NCBI GenBank assembly: GCA_027486585.1
Contig: JAIXOU010000078.1
Location: 54,395 to 118,394 of the forward strand
Length of the DNA stretch: 64,000 nt
Direction of reading: 5' to 3'
DNA from: Verrucomicrobiaceae bacterium
GTDB lineage: Bacteria > Verrucomicrobiota > Verrucomicrobiia > Verrucomicrobiales > Verrucomicrobiaceae
Below are positions 51,072 to 62,989 of the stretch, one piece after another (positions within the stretch are counted from its first letter, which is position 1; every line of letters starts with the position of its first letter). The notes under the pieces are model-generated. The model was given only the letters and a program-made list of their open reading frames with translations, made no database searches and was not told the origin of the DNA. The position numbers were made by a program, and so were the translations under genes.

Positions 51072-53351
51072 TTAGTCCACATAGCGCAGTTCATTGCTGG
51101 CGAGCAGGGCCTGGCAAAACGCGGCCCAGGTGTCGAGTTCGCGGCGTGGGTGGTCGGTTTGCGTCGAAACCAGCATCGCGTCGGCTTCGCGGAGGAAATC
51201 GAGGCCGCGCTGGAGTTCGGCGGCGGTGGCGTCGCGGCCCAATGCATGGCGATAAGCCTGTGCGATGCGTTTTTCGAACTCCGCAGGTGTTTGGAACAGT
51301 CGTTTCGCGAAGCGGCGGGATTGCTCGATGACGAAGGCGTTGTTCAGCAGATAAAGCGACTGCGTGGCGAGCGCGGCGGTGTCTCGCTGGTCCATGACGG
51401 TGGTGGCGTCGGGCAGATTGAAGGGCGTGAGCTCCGGCGGCATCGAATTGCGCAACATGAGCAGATACACGCTACGCTGCGAGCTGGGCTGATGCAGCGA
51501 GGGCAGCTCATTGATGAGCACATCGCGATGCTGAATGAGTGAACCGATCGCGGGCTGCGGATTGAGGTCGCCGGTGGCGAAGAGCATGGTGTCTCGGATC
51601 GTTTCGGCATCGAGTCGGCGGCGAAGGTGATGTGAAAACATCGTCGCACTGCCACTGCGTGATGCCATTTGATATGTGCGGCTCAGGACGATGCTGCGAA
51701 TGAGTTTTTTGATGCTCCAGCCTTCGCGCATGAAGCGGGTAGCGAGATGGTCGAGAAGTTCGAGATGAGTGGGACGCTCGCTGGAAAGGCCGAAGTCGTT
51801 CGGGGTAGTGACGAGGCCTTCGCCGAAAAGTTGGAGCCACACGCGATTCACGAAGACGCGGGCGGTGAGCGGGTTCTGCGGGCTGGCGAGCCACTTGGCG
51901 AGTTCGAGGCGGCCGCTTTGTTTCAAATCGGTCACCGTGCCGCCGCCGCAGGCACTGAGGAAGCCTCGCGGGATAGGTGCGCCGAGTTTTTTGGATTCGC
52001 CGTCGATGTTGAGTTTGCAGTCCTCGATCTTTTTCGCGTCGCGAACACCCATAGCGAGGGGAGCGTCGGAGGCATACTTGAAGGCAGGTTTCGCGGGCGG
52101 GCGGTGGGGTGGATTGGCTTTGATGATCGGCTCTAATTCGGATCGAGGCATGACTTCGGTCGCGGCTTGGAGTTCATGCAGCGGTGTTTGTGGCGCGGTG
52201 AGGCTTTGCATCGCGGCCGCCCCCCACATCGTCTCGGTGCTGCGGAAGATGCCTGCGAGCGCGTAGTAATCGCGCGTCGGGATGGGATCAGTTTTGTGAT
52301 CGTGGCAGCGTGCGCAGCCGACGCTAAGCCCGAGGAGGCCGCTGCCGATGACGTTGATTTGATCGGCGATGACATCCATCTCGAAGTTCTCGTTCATGGC
52401 CTTCGCAGGCTTCGCGCCGAGTGCGAGCAGGCCGGTGGCAATGAGCTGGCGATCTCGCTGCGTCGGTGAATCGGCTGGAAGCAGGTCTCCAGCGATCTGC
52501 TCAGTGATGAAACGGTCATATGGCAGGTCTTCGTTGAAGGCGCGGATAACATAGTCGCGGTAACGCCATGCATGCGGAAAGCTGGGATTGCGGCTGAGGC
52601 CGTCGTTGCCATTTGATTCAGCATAGCGTGCCACATCCAGCCAGTGACGTCCCCATTTTTCTCCGAAGTGGGGAGAGTTGAGAAGCAAATCAACATAGTC
52701 AGACGTGTCTGACATGTCAGACGAGTCGGATGGCGGAAGGCCGATGAGATCAAAAGAGAGTCGACGCTTCAAAAGGGCTTTTTCGGCATCGTGTGTAGGT
52801 TGGAGGTTTTTTTGCTCCAGTTTGGCCAAAATGAAGGCGTCGAGGCTTTTGCTGGGCCAGGCGCTGTTTTGGACTTTGGGAGGCTTGGGATCAGAAATGG
52901 GCTTGAGGGACCACAGCGGCTCCTGCGGGGTCTTTTTGACGGTTTTAGGCAAATCTGCACGCGGATCAGGCGCGCCCATTTTCACCCATTCGACGAAATC
53001 ATTCACGACATGATCCGGCAGACGCTTCTTGGGTGGCATTTCGAGGCCATCGTAGCGCACGGCCTGCACGATGAGGCTATCGTCCGGCTTCCCGGCGATC
53101 AAAGACGGTCCGGATTCACCACCGACGATCATTTCTGAAGGCGCGTCTAGCAGCAGCTTCCCACCGAGCTTTTTTGCCTCCTGGGAATGACATTCGTAAC
53201 ACTGCTTCACCAGCACAGGCCTGATCTTGCTCTCGAAAAAGCTGCGCTGCTCCACCGTCATATCCGCTGCGTTCACACTGAGTCCCACCAGCAGCCAAAA
53301 AAGGCTGACGATATGTGGCAACGATGTTGCAGGGGACGAAGACCTGTGCAT
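51072..53351 (-). CDS. Secreted cytochrome c / DUF1549 / DUF1553 (PSD1) protein
   Basis: A 759-residue exported protein starting at ATG 53351, with signal LPHIVSLFWLLVGLSVNAAD. The N-terminal planctomycete-type cytochrome c domain has CYECH (Cys51, Cys54, His55). DUF1549 (PSCyt2) covers about 140-350 with RLSFDLIGLPPS, WGRHWLDVARYAESNG and CARCHDHKTDPI. DUF1553 (PSD1) covers about 480-740, with RVFVNRVWLQLFGEGLVTTP and RSIVLSRTYQMAS. The CARCH (CxxCH) in DUF1549 is a second haem-type site. It pairs with the DUF1501 gene. A periplasmic redox or polymer-processing role is inferred. Confidence 0.93.
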   Translation of the reverse strand: MHRSSSPATSLPHIVSLFWLLVGLSVNAADMTVEQRSFFESKIRPVLVKQCYECHSQEAKKLGGKLLLDAPSEMIVGGESGPSLIAGKPDDSLIVQAVRYDGLEMPPKKRLPDHVVNDFVEWVKMGAPDPRADLPKTVKKTPQEPLWSLKPISDPKPPKVQNSAWPSKSLDAFILAKLEQKNLQPTHDAEKALLKRRLSFDLIGLPPSDSSDMSDTSDYVDLLLNSPHFGEKWGRHWLDVARYAESNGNDGLSRNPSFPHAWRYRDYVIRAFNEDLPYDRFITEQIAGDLLPADSPTQRDRQLIATGLLALGAKPAKAMNENFEMDVIADQINVIGSGLLGLSVGCARCHDHKTDPIPTRDYYALAGIFRSTETMWGAAAMQSLTAPQTPLHELQAATEVMPRSELEPIIKANPPHRPPAKPAFKYASDAPLAMGVRDAKKIEDCKLNIDGESKKLGAPIPRGFLSACGGGTVTDLKQSGRLELAKWLASPQNPLTARVFVNRVWLQLFGEGLVTTPNDFGLSSERPTHLELLDHLATRFMREGWSIKKLIRSIVLSRTYQMASRSGSATMFSHHLRRRLDAETIRDTMLFATGDLNPQPAIGSLIQHRDVLINELPSLHQPSSQRSVYLLMLRNSMPPELTPFNLPDATTVMDQRDTAALATQSLYLLNNAFVIEQSRRFAKRLFQTPAEFEKRIAQAYRHALGRDATAAELQRGLDFLREADAMLVSTQTDHPRRELDTWAAFCQALLASNELRYVD

Positions 53352-53778
53352 GAGAGTTGGAACCAACGTTCTAGGAACATGGGTTTCTTGCATCTGGACC
53401 AAGATGCGCCCTTGGAAGGCCGCACCATCAAAACACAGCAAACGAGCAGCCCACCCGCCGCGCATTGAAACAGCGTGTTGACATTGATCTGCGCATCCCC
53501 TCAAACACTGCCGACGATTCAGGAGAACATGTTCAGCGCGCTATAACCCGTGGCGCGGTAACGGCTGTCGGATACCTGGCAGAGATGGGCATCAGATTGA
53601 CATCAGAAGATACGGGTATGAAGCCGTAGATCGACAGTCCGGTGATGGCGACCGCATATACCCTGGTGTTTGCCAACAAACATCGCCACTGCCAAGAAGC
53701 TCGTGGCCCAGCTCATATCCGTTTTGGCTCATCAGATAGGCGAGTGGATTGAACTGTCTGCGGCTGGAGTGCTGCGGC
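53352..53778. other. Intergenic stretch, possibly a decayed gene
   Basis: About 430 bases without a supported gene. The right part (53500-53750) has protein-like stretches in several broken frames on the minus strand, e.g. NPLAYLMSQNGYELGHELLG and GLSIYGFIPVSSDVNLMP, but no intact frame. It may be a remnant of a lost gene or chance. It separates the PSD1/DUF1501 unit from the lyase/sulfatase operon and must hold the PSD1 promoter. Confidence 0.45.
53359..53378 (-). promoter_or_regulatory. Shared motif before the PSD1 gene
   Basis: On the plus strand the site reads GGAACCAACGTTCTAGGAAC; on the minus strand it lies 7 bp before the start codon. It matches the element before the sulfatase at 49670 apart from one base of spacing. 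Confidence 0.35.
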
Positions 53779-55259
<1,481 letters not shown>

Positions 55260-55263
<4 letters not shown>

Positions 55264-56303
55264 TGAGGAGTAGCAGAGGATTTCGGAATGCTGACAACAA
55301 GCGGACTGATCATTGCCTGCGGACTCGTGACGGCGGTCATCGGTATGGGCTGACCTACTAAATGGAAATAGGCGGTAAGGTCACTCCTTTTGGCAGCGAT
55401 GTGGATGCGACCCTCGGCGGTGAGTTTCATTTGGATGTCGTTTGCCGCATTGATGATGCCGAATGCGGCGACTCTTTCCGCATCGGCGAGGTGACCGCAG
55501 CCGTCAAAGGTTGGAACGGTGGCGAAAACTGCGTCGGGAGCGGTGAGGATGTCCCAGGATGCGTTTCGATGTTCGAGCGTCACGGATTGGCCCGGTTTGC
55601 TCATGTTGCCATACAGCCAGCTTCCGGCCCCGAAGTCCCAGAGCAGCGGGGTTTTGGTGAGATTGAAATGCGCATCGACCGTGAGTTCGCGCTCACTCGC
55701 GGCGTGTTGGGTGATCTTCACCCAGGACTTGGTGTTCACGTATTCGAGCTGCACGGGGCCGAGGTCTAGTGTGACGTTGAAGGGACCGCACTTCACGATT
55801 TTGACCGTGCCCTGCTGGAGACTGGTGCGGATGCCATCAGAGCCGATGAACTCGTTGTCACCGAATGTGATGGACGCGAGGAGCGGCTTCCCATCACGAC
55901 GAATGCGATGGCGAATCGCTGCGGAGGTTATGACGAGCTCTTCGGCTGTCTCTGTGATGGACAATCCTGCACGCAGAGATTGCGCGGGTTCCTTCCCAAT
56001 CTCTGCGCGATACGTCTGCGTCTCCTGCGGTCCCGGACTCGGTGAGAAATCGACATCAAGTCCACGCACACTGCCATCTGGCCACTTCGACATCACGGTG
56101 AACTGCGCGGGCACTTCTTGATCATTGGCAGCGAGCAAGCGGACTTTCCGCGTGTCTGTAATCATGCCTTCGGCAGTTTCCAGCGATACGGTTACCGGAT
56201 ACCCAAAGCGCCGCAAACCTGCCGTCTCGCTTACGGTGAATGGGATCGTTTGCGCCATGATGGAGGTGGCGAAGGCGAAGAGAAAAAGCAGCAGGTGTTT
56301 CAT
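55260..56303 (-). CDS. Secreted RIFT-barrel (YetA-like) protein
   Basis: A 347-residue exported protein with signal MKHLLLFLFAFATSIMA. The N-terminus (IPFTVSETAGLRRFGYPVTV, then EVPAQFTVMSKWPDGSVRGL) matches the RIFT-barrel domain found in PcRGLX/YetA-like exo-rhamnogalacturonan lyases. Those enzymes are about 850 residues and carry a catalytic alpha/alpha barrel after it; here the protein ends after a beta-rich region (e.g. FNVTLDLGPVQLEYVNTKS). So it is probably a substrate-binding or truncated form. It overlaps its neighbours by 4 bp on both sides. Confidence 0.7.
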
Positions 56304-57622
56304 GGCTCGAAGGTGTTTCTGAACTCACGCAGTTCCTTCTGCAACTCGCCGCTCGGGTCTTGGGCGATGAAATCAAAAGCGCGGCCATCGACCGTGCCAG
56401 TGAATACATTTTCGCGCACGACGATGTTCTTCGGCAAAAGCGGATACGTTTTGCTGGCGTAGATGCCCGCAGCGATGCGCTTGTCGCAGTGCTCGAAGCG
56501 GTTGCGAGTGATGAGAATATCGTGCGTGCGACCGTAGCCGCTGAGTTGGTCGGTTTCGCCGTAGCTTTCGAGATCGGCGGCCATGAGGGAGATCGGCCAG
56601 GAGTAGTAGTCCTTCGGTTTTTTCAGATTGCGGAAGGTGTTGCCGATGAGAACATGGCCGTCGCCTTGCAAACGCACACCGCCGGTGTTTTCGCGGCCCT
56701 GGCCGTCGAAGACATTGTCCTGCACAAGCACCCGACGAGCGGTGCGCAGGCAAAGCACGCCTTGGCTGGCGATGAAGCGATTCCCTCGCACGACGATGTC
56801 GGAGGCCTTGAGGGTGATAAGTTCGTTTTCGCCATCGCAGCGCTCGAAGGTGTTCCCCTGGATGAGCGAGCCAGTGGCGGCCGCTTTTTCACCGCTCCAG
56901 CCGAGTTGTAGGATTTCGTAGCCGTTTTGATCGTCGATCTTCGGGCGGTCGATGAAGCGGTTGTTGAGCACGTGCAGTTGTTGCAGGCCGTCCTTGGGCA
57001 GTTCCGCCGCCCCGATCATCTGCCCGATATGTTTGAAGCCGCTGAAGATGCAGTTCGACACCGTATTGCCACGACCGCGCATGCTCATGAGCCAGAGATG
57101 AAGTTTGGGCCAGTAGGTAGGGTTCGTGGAGCCGCAGTTCTCGAAGCGCAGTCGGTTGAAGAGACAGTGGTTTGCCGGTTTCTCCACGCCATTGCCCACG
57201 CGGAAAAGCACCTCATTGTTCCTTGACACCGTCACGCCCCGAAAAGTCAGATCATGTACGATGAGATGCTCGCCATGAAATGTCACTGCGGATTCACCTG
57301 TGAAACTCACGCCGCCCAGCTTGTCTGGCCGGATCAAAATCGGTGCCTCGGCAGTGCCAAGACCTTCAAACGTGAATCGCGCATCCTTCCATGCTCCGTC
57401 GGCGGCGAGCACGAGTTGATCGCCCGGCTTGAGCTTCCCGGACAAAGCCCGCACTTCGATGGCAGCGCTAGCCACATGCACCCTACCGCTGCCAAAGTCG
57501 CCGGATTCGATCTTGGCGAGCCGTGGGTCAATCGGGCGCTGAAGATCGAGATGGAGCGTTTTCGGCAGTTCGTCCGCGAAGACAAACGCGCTCCAGAGGC
57601 AGAGGTAAAGCGTCGCTCTCAT
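56300..57622 (-). CDS. PL6 polysaccharide lyase (alginate lyase/chondroitinase B type)
   Basis: A 440-residue exported right-handed beta-helix lyase, starting at ATG 57622. The PL6 catalytic layout is intact: Asn233 (QNGYE), Glu265 and Glu267 (GENELITLKAS) as Ca2+ ligands, Lys272 as the base and Arg293 (GVLCLRTAR), with the Lys-to-Arg spacing of 21 seen in chondroitinase B. The beta-helix coils repeat the pattern V.GN.F (e.g. LIQGNTFERCDGE, VLVQDNVFDGQGR). It cleaves a uronic-acid glycan by beta-elimination; alginate or dermatan sulfate are the known family substrates, and the sulfatase neighbours favour a sulfated one. It overlaps both neighbours by 4 bp. Confidence 0.9.
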   Translation of the reverse strand: MRATLYLCLWSAFVFADELPKTLHLDLQRPIDPRLAKIESGDFGSGRVHVASAAIEVRALSGKLKPGDQLVLAADGAWKDARFTFEGLGTAEAPILIRPDKLGGVSFTGESAVTFHGEHLIVHDLTFRGVTVSRNNEVLFRVGNGVEKPANHCLFNRLRFENCGSTNPTYWPKLHLWLMSMRGRGNTVSNCIFSGFKHIGQMIGAAELPKDGLQQLHVLNNRFIDRPKIDDQNGYEILQLGWSGEKAAATGSLIQGNTFERCDGENELITLKASDIVVRGNRFIASQGVLCLRTARRVLVQDNVFDGQGRENTGGVRLQGDGHVLIGNTFRNLKKPKDYYSWPISLMAADLESYGETDQLSGYGRTHDILITRNRFEHCDKRIAAGIYASKTYPLLPKNIVVRENVFTGTVDGRAFDFIAQDPSGELQKELREFRNTFEP

Positions 57623-58368
57623 GGCTTCACCGCAGCGTTGAGTTTTGCCTTGTTCTTCGCCCACACGGCGCTTGGCAGCGCCTCCCAGATGCGAAGCTTG
57701 CGAAAGCTCGCTTCGGTAGCAGCGCCGAGCATGAGGCTGTGTTTGGCGGTGCCGATGAGCGGATTGCTCAGTGTGATGCTTTGACCATCCAGCGTGCCGA
57801 CGACTTCATTGCCTTGGATCTCCAGCACCACGGTGTGCCAGTCGTTGAGTTTGATTGGTGTGAGCAGTTTCGCGCTGGTGCCTTTCTCGCGTTGTTTCGT
57901 GGCGGGATTGATCTTGTCAGCGTCATACGGTGTCAAAAACAGTCCGCCCTGGCCGAGGCTGAGTGAGATGATGTAGTCCTTCGCATCCGTGGTCTTCACA
58001 AACAGCGAGCGATACTTCCTTCCATTGTCCGGCACATCGTTCAAGCGCACGTCGCACTGAATGATCACGTCTTGAAAAGCGATGCCAAACGAAGCCGTGG
58101 CCGGGTGATTCGCGCCAGGTGTCTCGATGCCTCGGAACTCGCCATTTGCAATCTCCCAGCGACCACCTTTGCCGCCCGTGTTGCTACTGTTGTAGCGCCA
58201 GCCGGTGAATCCGCTGGCAAAGCCAACAGGCTTGCCCGTGAACGGAGCTGGTGCTGCTGCAAAGTCTTCACTGGCGAGCAACTTGCCTCGCATGGTCATC
58301 AGCGTTGGCGATTCCTCCGCTTTGGCGGCGAGGAAGAGTGTGGTGAGGAGTAGCAGAGCAAGTTTCAT
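57619..58368 (-). CDS. Secreted LamG/DUF1080-like protein
   Basis: A 249-residue exported protein with signal MKLALLLLTTLFLAAKA. The rest is a single concanavalin-like beta-sandwich: WEIANGEFRGIETPGANHPA, FQDVIIQCDVRLNDVP, LNDWHTVVLEIQGNEVVGTL and LMLGAATEASFRKLRIWE. It resembles the DUF1080 (3-keto-glycoside hydrolase-like) domain. It may bind or process oligosaccharides released by the lyase encoded downstream. It overlaps the sulfatase gene before it and the lyase gene after it by 4 bp each. Confidence 0.75.
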   Translation of the reverse strand: MKLALLLLTTLFLAAKAEESPTLMTMRGKLLASEDFAAAPAPFTGKPVGFASGFTGWRYNSSNTGGKGGRWEIANGEFRGIETPGANHPATASFGIAFQDVIIQCDVRLNDVPDNGRKYRSLFVKTTDAKDYIISLSLGQGGLFLTPYDADKINPATKQREKGTSAKLLTPIKLNDWHTVVLEIQGNEVVGTLDGQSITLSNPLIGTAKHSLMLGAATEASFRKLRIWEALPSAVWAKNKAKLNAAVKP

Positions 58369-59909
58369 GACGATTTCTTCTTCGCTTTCGCCGATGCAGC
58401 GGCTTTGGGGTAGCGCACAACTTTGATGTCGTTTTTCTGCGGAGCACCGGGCGTGCTGCGACCGGCGCGGATGAGTTTTTCAAAGCCAGCTTGCATGGCA
58501 TTGACGCGGTCGGGATGAAGCGGGGCCACGTTCATCGACTCGGCGAGGTCTTCGTCGAGGTTGTAGAGTTCTGGCTCGGCATGGGCGATGTATTTCCACG
58601 GGCCATTACGAAAACTCGGTGTGCCACCGCAGGCAGTGTTCACGGCATTGGTGCGGATGGGGCGATCTGCGCCTTTCAGCAACGGCATGAAACTGAAACT
58701 GTCTTCGCCAGCATTCTCGGGCAGTTTGAAACCGAGGATCTCGGCCATCGTCGCGATGGTGTCGGCTTGAAGGACGTGTTGTTTGCAAACACTGCCTGCT
58801 TTGACGACGCCGGGCCATCTCACGACAAAAGGCACGCGATGCCCGCCTTCATAGACGGAGGTTTTGTAGTCGCGCAGCGGTCCACTGGGGAAGTGGCCCT
58901 GCTTTTCCATGTCCTTCACGCCGATGTAGGACGCGCAGCCGTTGTCACTGGTGAAAAGCACGAGGGTGTCGTTTTCGACGCCACCTGCCTTGAGCGCCTC
59001 CAGCACGCGACCAAGCACATGATCGGTTTCCATCACCAAATCGGCGTAATCGCTGTTCAGGCTGCTTTTGCCCTTCCACTCGGGATTGACGGCCAGCGGC
59101 GTGTGCGGCGAGGTGAGCGGCAGGTAGAGCAAAAAGGGCTTCTTGGCCGCTGACTGCACTTGGATGAACTTTTCAGCGCGATTCGCCAACGCGGGCAAAA
59201 TGCCCTCCAATTGCCAATCCGGCAACGCAGGGCCTTGCTTGCTGGCTTGGTTCTTCACCAGCTTCGATGCGGGCAGTAACTCACTTGGAATGCCGACGGT
59301 GCGATCTCCGTCGATGAAGCAATAGGGCGGCCAGTTCGGCACATCGGTGCCGAAATACTCGTCAAAACCGCGCTCCGTCGGCCCTCCAGCGATGCGCTGT
59401 GAAAAGACGGCCTTCCACGTCGCGCGATGCGCATCGGTGATCGTCACCGAGACCTCGCCACCGCCGCCAGCCTTGCCTCCGAACCCAACAAAGTGCGCCT
59501 TTTGTTCCGGTGTGATTGGCCAATCGCTGCCGAGATGCCATTTGCCGATGCAAGCCGTGCGATAGCCATGCTGTTGCGCTAGTTTACCAATCGTGAGCCG
59601 ATCAGCCGAGATCAACGGCTTCCCCCACTCGCCGACGATGCCGCTTTGAAGCGTGGTGCGCCAATGATAGCGCCCCGTGAGCAGCGTGTAGCGCGACGGC
59701 GAGCAGCAACCCGAGCTCGAATGCCCGTCCGTGAAGCGCATGCCCTCGGCGGCGAGGCGGTTCATGTTCGGCGTCGGGATCTTGCCACGCTCCGGGTTGT
59801 TCGCCTGCATGTCACCATAGCCGAGATCATCTGAGAGGATGATGACAAAGTTTGTCTGCGCTGCAAAAAGAGCAGGGGAGAGGGCCAGGAGAAGAATCAG
59901 CTGTTTCAC
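58365..59909 (-). CDS. Secreted arylsulfatase A-like sulfatase
   Basis: A 514-residue exported sulfatase. The formylglycine motif is CSPSR with Cys69 (SSSGCCSPSRYTLLTG); metal-site segments are FVIILSDDLGYGDMQANNP and LVLFTSDNGCASYIGVKDME, with CIGKWHLGSDWP and PFLLYLPLTSPHTPLAVNP between. The start is a GTG at 59909, which gives a proper signal peptide (KQLILLLALSPALFAAQ); the upstream ATG at 59969 would overlap the previous gene and put charged sequence before the signal. A Lys-rich tail ends the protein. It overlaps the LamG-like gene by 4 bp. Confidence 0.92.
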   Translation of the reverse strand: MKQLILLLALSPALFAAQTNFVIILSDDLGYGDMQANNPERGKIPTPNMNRLAAEGMRFTDGHSSSGCCSPSRYTLLTGRYHWRTTLQSGIVGEWGKPLISADRLTIGKLAQQHGYRTACIGKWHLGSDWPITPEQKAHFVGFGGKAGGGGEVSVTITDAHRATWKAVFSQRIAGGPTERGFDEYFGTDVPNWPPYCFIDGDRTVGIPSELLPASKLVKNQASKQGPALPDWQLEGILPALANRAEKFIQVQSAAKKPFLLYLPLTSPHTPLAVNPEWKGKSSLNSDYADLVMETDHVLGRVLEALKAGGVENDTLVLFTSDNGCASYIGVKDMEKQGHFPSGPLRDYKTSVYEGGHRVPFVVRWPGVVKAGSVCKQHVLQADTIATMAEILGFKLPENAGEDSFSFMPLLKGADRPIRTNAVNTACGGTPSFRNGPWKYIAHAEPELYNLDEDLAESMNVAPLHPDRVNAMQAGFEKLIRAGRSTPGAPQKNDIKVVRYPKAAASAKAKKKSS

Positions 59910-59952
59910 TAGAGAACGAAAACGCAAGGCACTGGTGCCAACTCGCAAAGAT

Positions 59953-62900
59953 TCACTCCAAAATGCCATACCTAATCAGCCACGCGCGCCATTGATCAAG
60001 CACTCCTGTCGTTACACTGGCGTAGAATGGGGTGGTGTAAATGTTATGCGATGCCGATCCGCTAAGGTTCAGCGACGTGGCGTCATAGGTCACTCGGTTG
60101 TTGATGACGCCTATGTTGGTGAGCAGGGAATGCAGCCGCAGCGAGGTAGCAGGAACAACGATTGTATCCCCTGGTGTGCCAACGACATGAAACATGAGCG
60201 TCTTTGCAGTGATACCAATGGATTCCATAATTGTCGGATAGCTGGCTTCAGGTTGGCCATCACGGTCGTCGATGCCAGTGTTTTCAAGGATGCCGCCTTC
60301 AGTGAAGCCGAGTGCTTTGAGGTCGCTGCCAAAGACAGATGCGATGCCGATGGAGGCAAAGGAGCCACGACTGTGTCCCCACATGGCTAGGCGGTTCAGA
60401 TCGACATCGCTGCGTGTGGAGAGTGCGGCTTGGCAGGCACGATTGCGGGCGAGGTTCTCGGGAGAGTAACCCCAGGTTTGCAGATCTTCGGTTTGTCCTG
60501 ACTGATGCGTGAGATTGGCTCCGATGCAAACGAGGCCCCATGGACTCATCTCATTGGCTCTTGTCCGCGAGAAGCCCGTGGCATTGCCGCCAGTGCCGTG
60601 ATTGATGATGAGCGCGGGAAACGGACCCGTGCCTGTGGGTTTGATGAAGATGCCAGTGACGGTGTAGTTGGTCAGGGGCTCGTTGTAGGTGAAGCTATTG
60701 CCGGAGAAGGCCACTGTGAAGTTGCCCCAGTCGCGGACTCGATAGAAGCGCCTAGCTTCAGTCGAAGGATGCGCGCCAGTTTGCGTGCCATTGTCAGTCC
60801 ACGTCATGGCCGAGGTCGTTGCGGCGACAGAGCTGTCGGCAAAGGCCCAGTTGATAAGATCGCTACTAAACTCGACTTGATACCATGCGCCGATGGTTGT
60901 GGGCCAACTGAGCGTGACGCTGCCATCCAAATTGCGTGCGGTGGTGGCATTGAAGACCGGCGGGCTGGCAGGAGCATTGATGGTGAGTGTGTATGATTGA
61001 GTAGCGGTGCCTCCGGTTGCATCAGTGGCCTGCACAGTGATGGTTTGTGAGCCTGTCTGAGTGGATGTGCCGCTGAGCACGCCGCCGCTGCTCAAGGTGA
61101 CGCCACTGGGCAATGTGCCGCTGATGATGCTCCACGAATAGGGTGCCGTGCCACCCGTGCCACCCGTGGCACTGAGCGTGATGTTGATAGAGGAGCCGTG
61201 CGCTGCGGACATCGCAACACCGCCCTGACTGCTGCTAAACATAAGTGGCAACGGCGGGCCTGGCAAAGCGGCGATGAAATCATGCCAGCGCTGGAACTCG
61301 GGCGTGTAGTTGGCAAAATCGATGTCGGCCTGATAGTGCTCGTAGTAGCGGCATTGGAAGTCATTGAAGCCATAGTCCATGCCGTCTTCAGGGCTGCCGT
61401 TGAGATTGTTGTCCACGTGTTCCGAGGCAAAAGGTCGAGCCCATGAGCCGAGCACTTGATAGCCGATGAAGGTTTGGTTTTGCGAGTTGTAGAGCGGAGC
61501 AGTGAAGCTGAGATTGGGCAATCCAATCCACGGGTCGCTATCGGCGCTGGCTCGGTTGGCGGCGAGATTTTCCATCCAGAAACCGACGCGAGGCCGAGTG
61601 GTGCCATTTTGCTGAGCAAGGATGGCTTGTCGAAGCGACTCCCACGCGGTGGGGCCGGCGGTGGTGTCGGTGTAAGTCCAGAAGCCAATCATCACAGGCG
61701 CAGTTGGAAAGTTGTCAGTCACGTTCGCCAGATGCGTGAGCACGCCGCCCTCGAACAACGTACGTGTGTAGCCTGGGATGTCGCGGATCTGCGACGTCTG
61801 CGCACGTATGCCGCTCTTGAGCCCTGGAATCCACATGTCCAGTGCGGCGAGACGCGGATGATTGCGGAGCGGTACGCCATCGACGACATGATTGCTGAGC
61901 GCCACGAGCAGCAGGCGATAGCGCTCCTGCACGGTGGTATTCCACGGGATAGGCAGTGTGGTGGCTGGAGAGCCAGCGGTGTAAGTGGTGACGCCTGGAA
62001 GTGTGTTCAGCCATGACGGGAGGAAGCCGCTAGCGACCATGAGCGAGAGTTTTTGTCCGGCGGGCAGCTTTGCAAAGATATTGTCGATGATGGTGAAATC
62101 AAACACGCCATCCGTCGGCTCCAGCGTGGCCCATTCGGTACGCAGCACATAGCCATCCACGAAGGGCCTGTTGCGCACGTTCCCATCGCGCATGGGCACA
62201 CCGCCAATGCTGGTGCCCGCCACGCTATCGAGCACATAGATGCCGCGTGGTTGTTTGAAACTGTTATTGGCTGAAGCGGTATCGAATACGCTGAAAATGA
62301 ACTCGCTCTGGGCCGAGGCACCGAGCGAATCTGTGACTCGCAGCTTGATCACCGCGCTGCCTTTTTGCCCCACGACGGGTGTCACCTGTGCATTGCGGCT
62401 AGCACCGCCTCCACCGAGAGTGATGCTGGTATTTGGCACGAACTCGGTATTTGAAGAAGAGGCTGTGACGATTAATGAACCCGGCGCTGTCGGCGATGTC
62501 CCCGCATCACCGACGGTGAAAGTCATCGCTTCCGGAGTCTGCCCTGGGCTGACGATTTGATAACCCAGCAAGGCTGTAAGCGTGGGTGCGGTATTTGGCG
62601 CGGTGACAGTGACTGTGAAGGTGCTGCTGGCAGTTAGGGACTCGCCATCTGTGACAGTGAGTGTGATGATGGACGTGCCTTGTTGCCCAGCAACCGGCAC
62701 GACCTTGATGGTGCGCTGGGCCGTGGTGCCACCGAGTTGTAGATTCGCCACATTGTTCGGTACCAGCGTGGTATTGCTTGATGTGGCATTGACCACTAGA
62801 GAGGTGAAGGTTGTCTCAGCATCTCCCGTGGTGAGGTAAAGCGTGCCAGTGTCTGTGCTCTGCGCGATGACTTGATCAGGCACATCGCTAATCAGCGGGG

Positions 62901-62964
62901 CAACCGCATGAAGAGCGGTGGCAAAGGCGCACCAGAGGAGTGCGGTGATGAAGTGGATTTTCAT
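59953..62964 (-). CDS. Secreted chimera: Ig-like domains, glycosidase-like barrel, esterase
   Basis: A 1003-residue exported protein starting at ATG 62964 (signal [20 protein letters not shown]). Residues 20-230 are two similar Ig/cadherin-like domains ([15 protein letters not shown] and [15 protein letters not shown] mark equivalent strands). Residues 235-575 look like a beta/alpha barrel of a glycosidase ([31 protein letters not shown]). A putative Ig domain (He_[23 protein letters not shown]) and a [12 protein letters not shown] module follow. The last 250 residues are an alpha/beta hydrolase with nucleophile elbow [14 protein letters not shown]. Barrel family and catalytic acids are not certain. 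It sits 43 bp upstream of the sulfatase gene. Confidence 0.8.
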   Translation of the reverse strand: MKIHFITALLWCAFATALHAVAPLISDVPDQVIAQSTDTGTLYLTTGDAETTFTSLVVNATSSNTTLVPNNVANLQLGGTTAQRTIKVVPVAGQQGTSIITLTVTDGESLTASSTFTVTVTAPNTAPTLTALLGYQIVSPGQTPEAMTFTVGDAGTSPTAPGSLIVTASSSNTEFVPNTSITLGGGGASRNAQVTPVVGQKGSAVIKLRVTDSLGASAQSEFIFSVFDTASANNSFKQPRGIYVLDSVAGTSIGGVPMRDGNVRNRPFVDGYVLRTEWATLEPTDGVFDFTIIDNIFAKLPAGQKLSLMVASGFLPSWLNTLPGVTTYTAGSPATTLPIPWNTTVQERYRLLLVALSNHVVDGVPLRNHPRLAALDMWIPGLKSGIRAQTSQIRDIPGYTRTLFEGGVLTHLANVTDNFPTAPVMIGFWTYTDTTAGPTAWESLRQAILAQQNGTTRPRVGFWMENLAANRASADSDPWIGLPNLSFTAPLYNSQNQTFIGYQVLGSWARPFASEHVDNNLNGSPEDGMDYGFNDFQCRYYEHYQADIDFANYTPEFQRWHDFIAALPGPPLPLMFSSSQGGVAMSAAHGSSINITLSATGGTGGTAPYSWSIISGTLPSGVTLSSGGVLSGTSTQTGSQTITVQATDATGGTATQSYTLTINAPASPPVFNATTARNLDGSVTLSWPTTIGAWYQVEFSSDLINWAFADSSVAATTSAMTWTDNGTQTGAHPSTEARRFYRVRDWGNFTVAFSGNSFTYNEPLTNYTVTGIFIKPTGTGPFPALIINHGTGGNATGFSRTRANEMSPWGLVCIGANLTHQSGQTEDLQTWGYSPENLARNRACQAALSTRSDVDLNRLAMWGHSRGSFASIGIASVFGSDLKALGFTEGGILENTGIDDRDGQPEASYPTIMESIGITAKTLMFHVVGTPGDTIVVPATSLRLHSLLTNIGVINNRVTYDATSLNLSGSASHNIYTTPFYASVTTGVLDQWRAWLIRYGILE

Positions 62965-62989
62965 GGCGGATGAGTCAGAGCGAAAGGTG

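Noticed and set aside
49860..51542. Plus-strand frame of 560 codons
   Set aside because: Antisense to the well-supported DUF1501 and PSD1 genes; long antisense frames are expected at this GC content.
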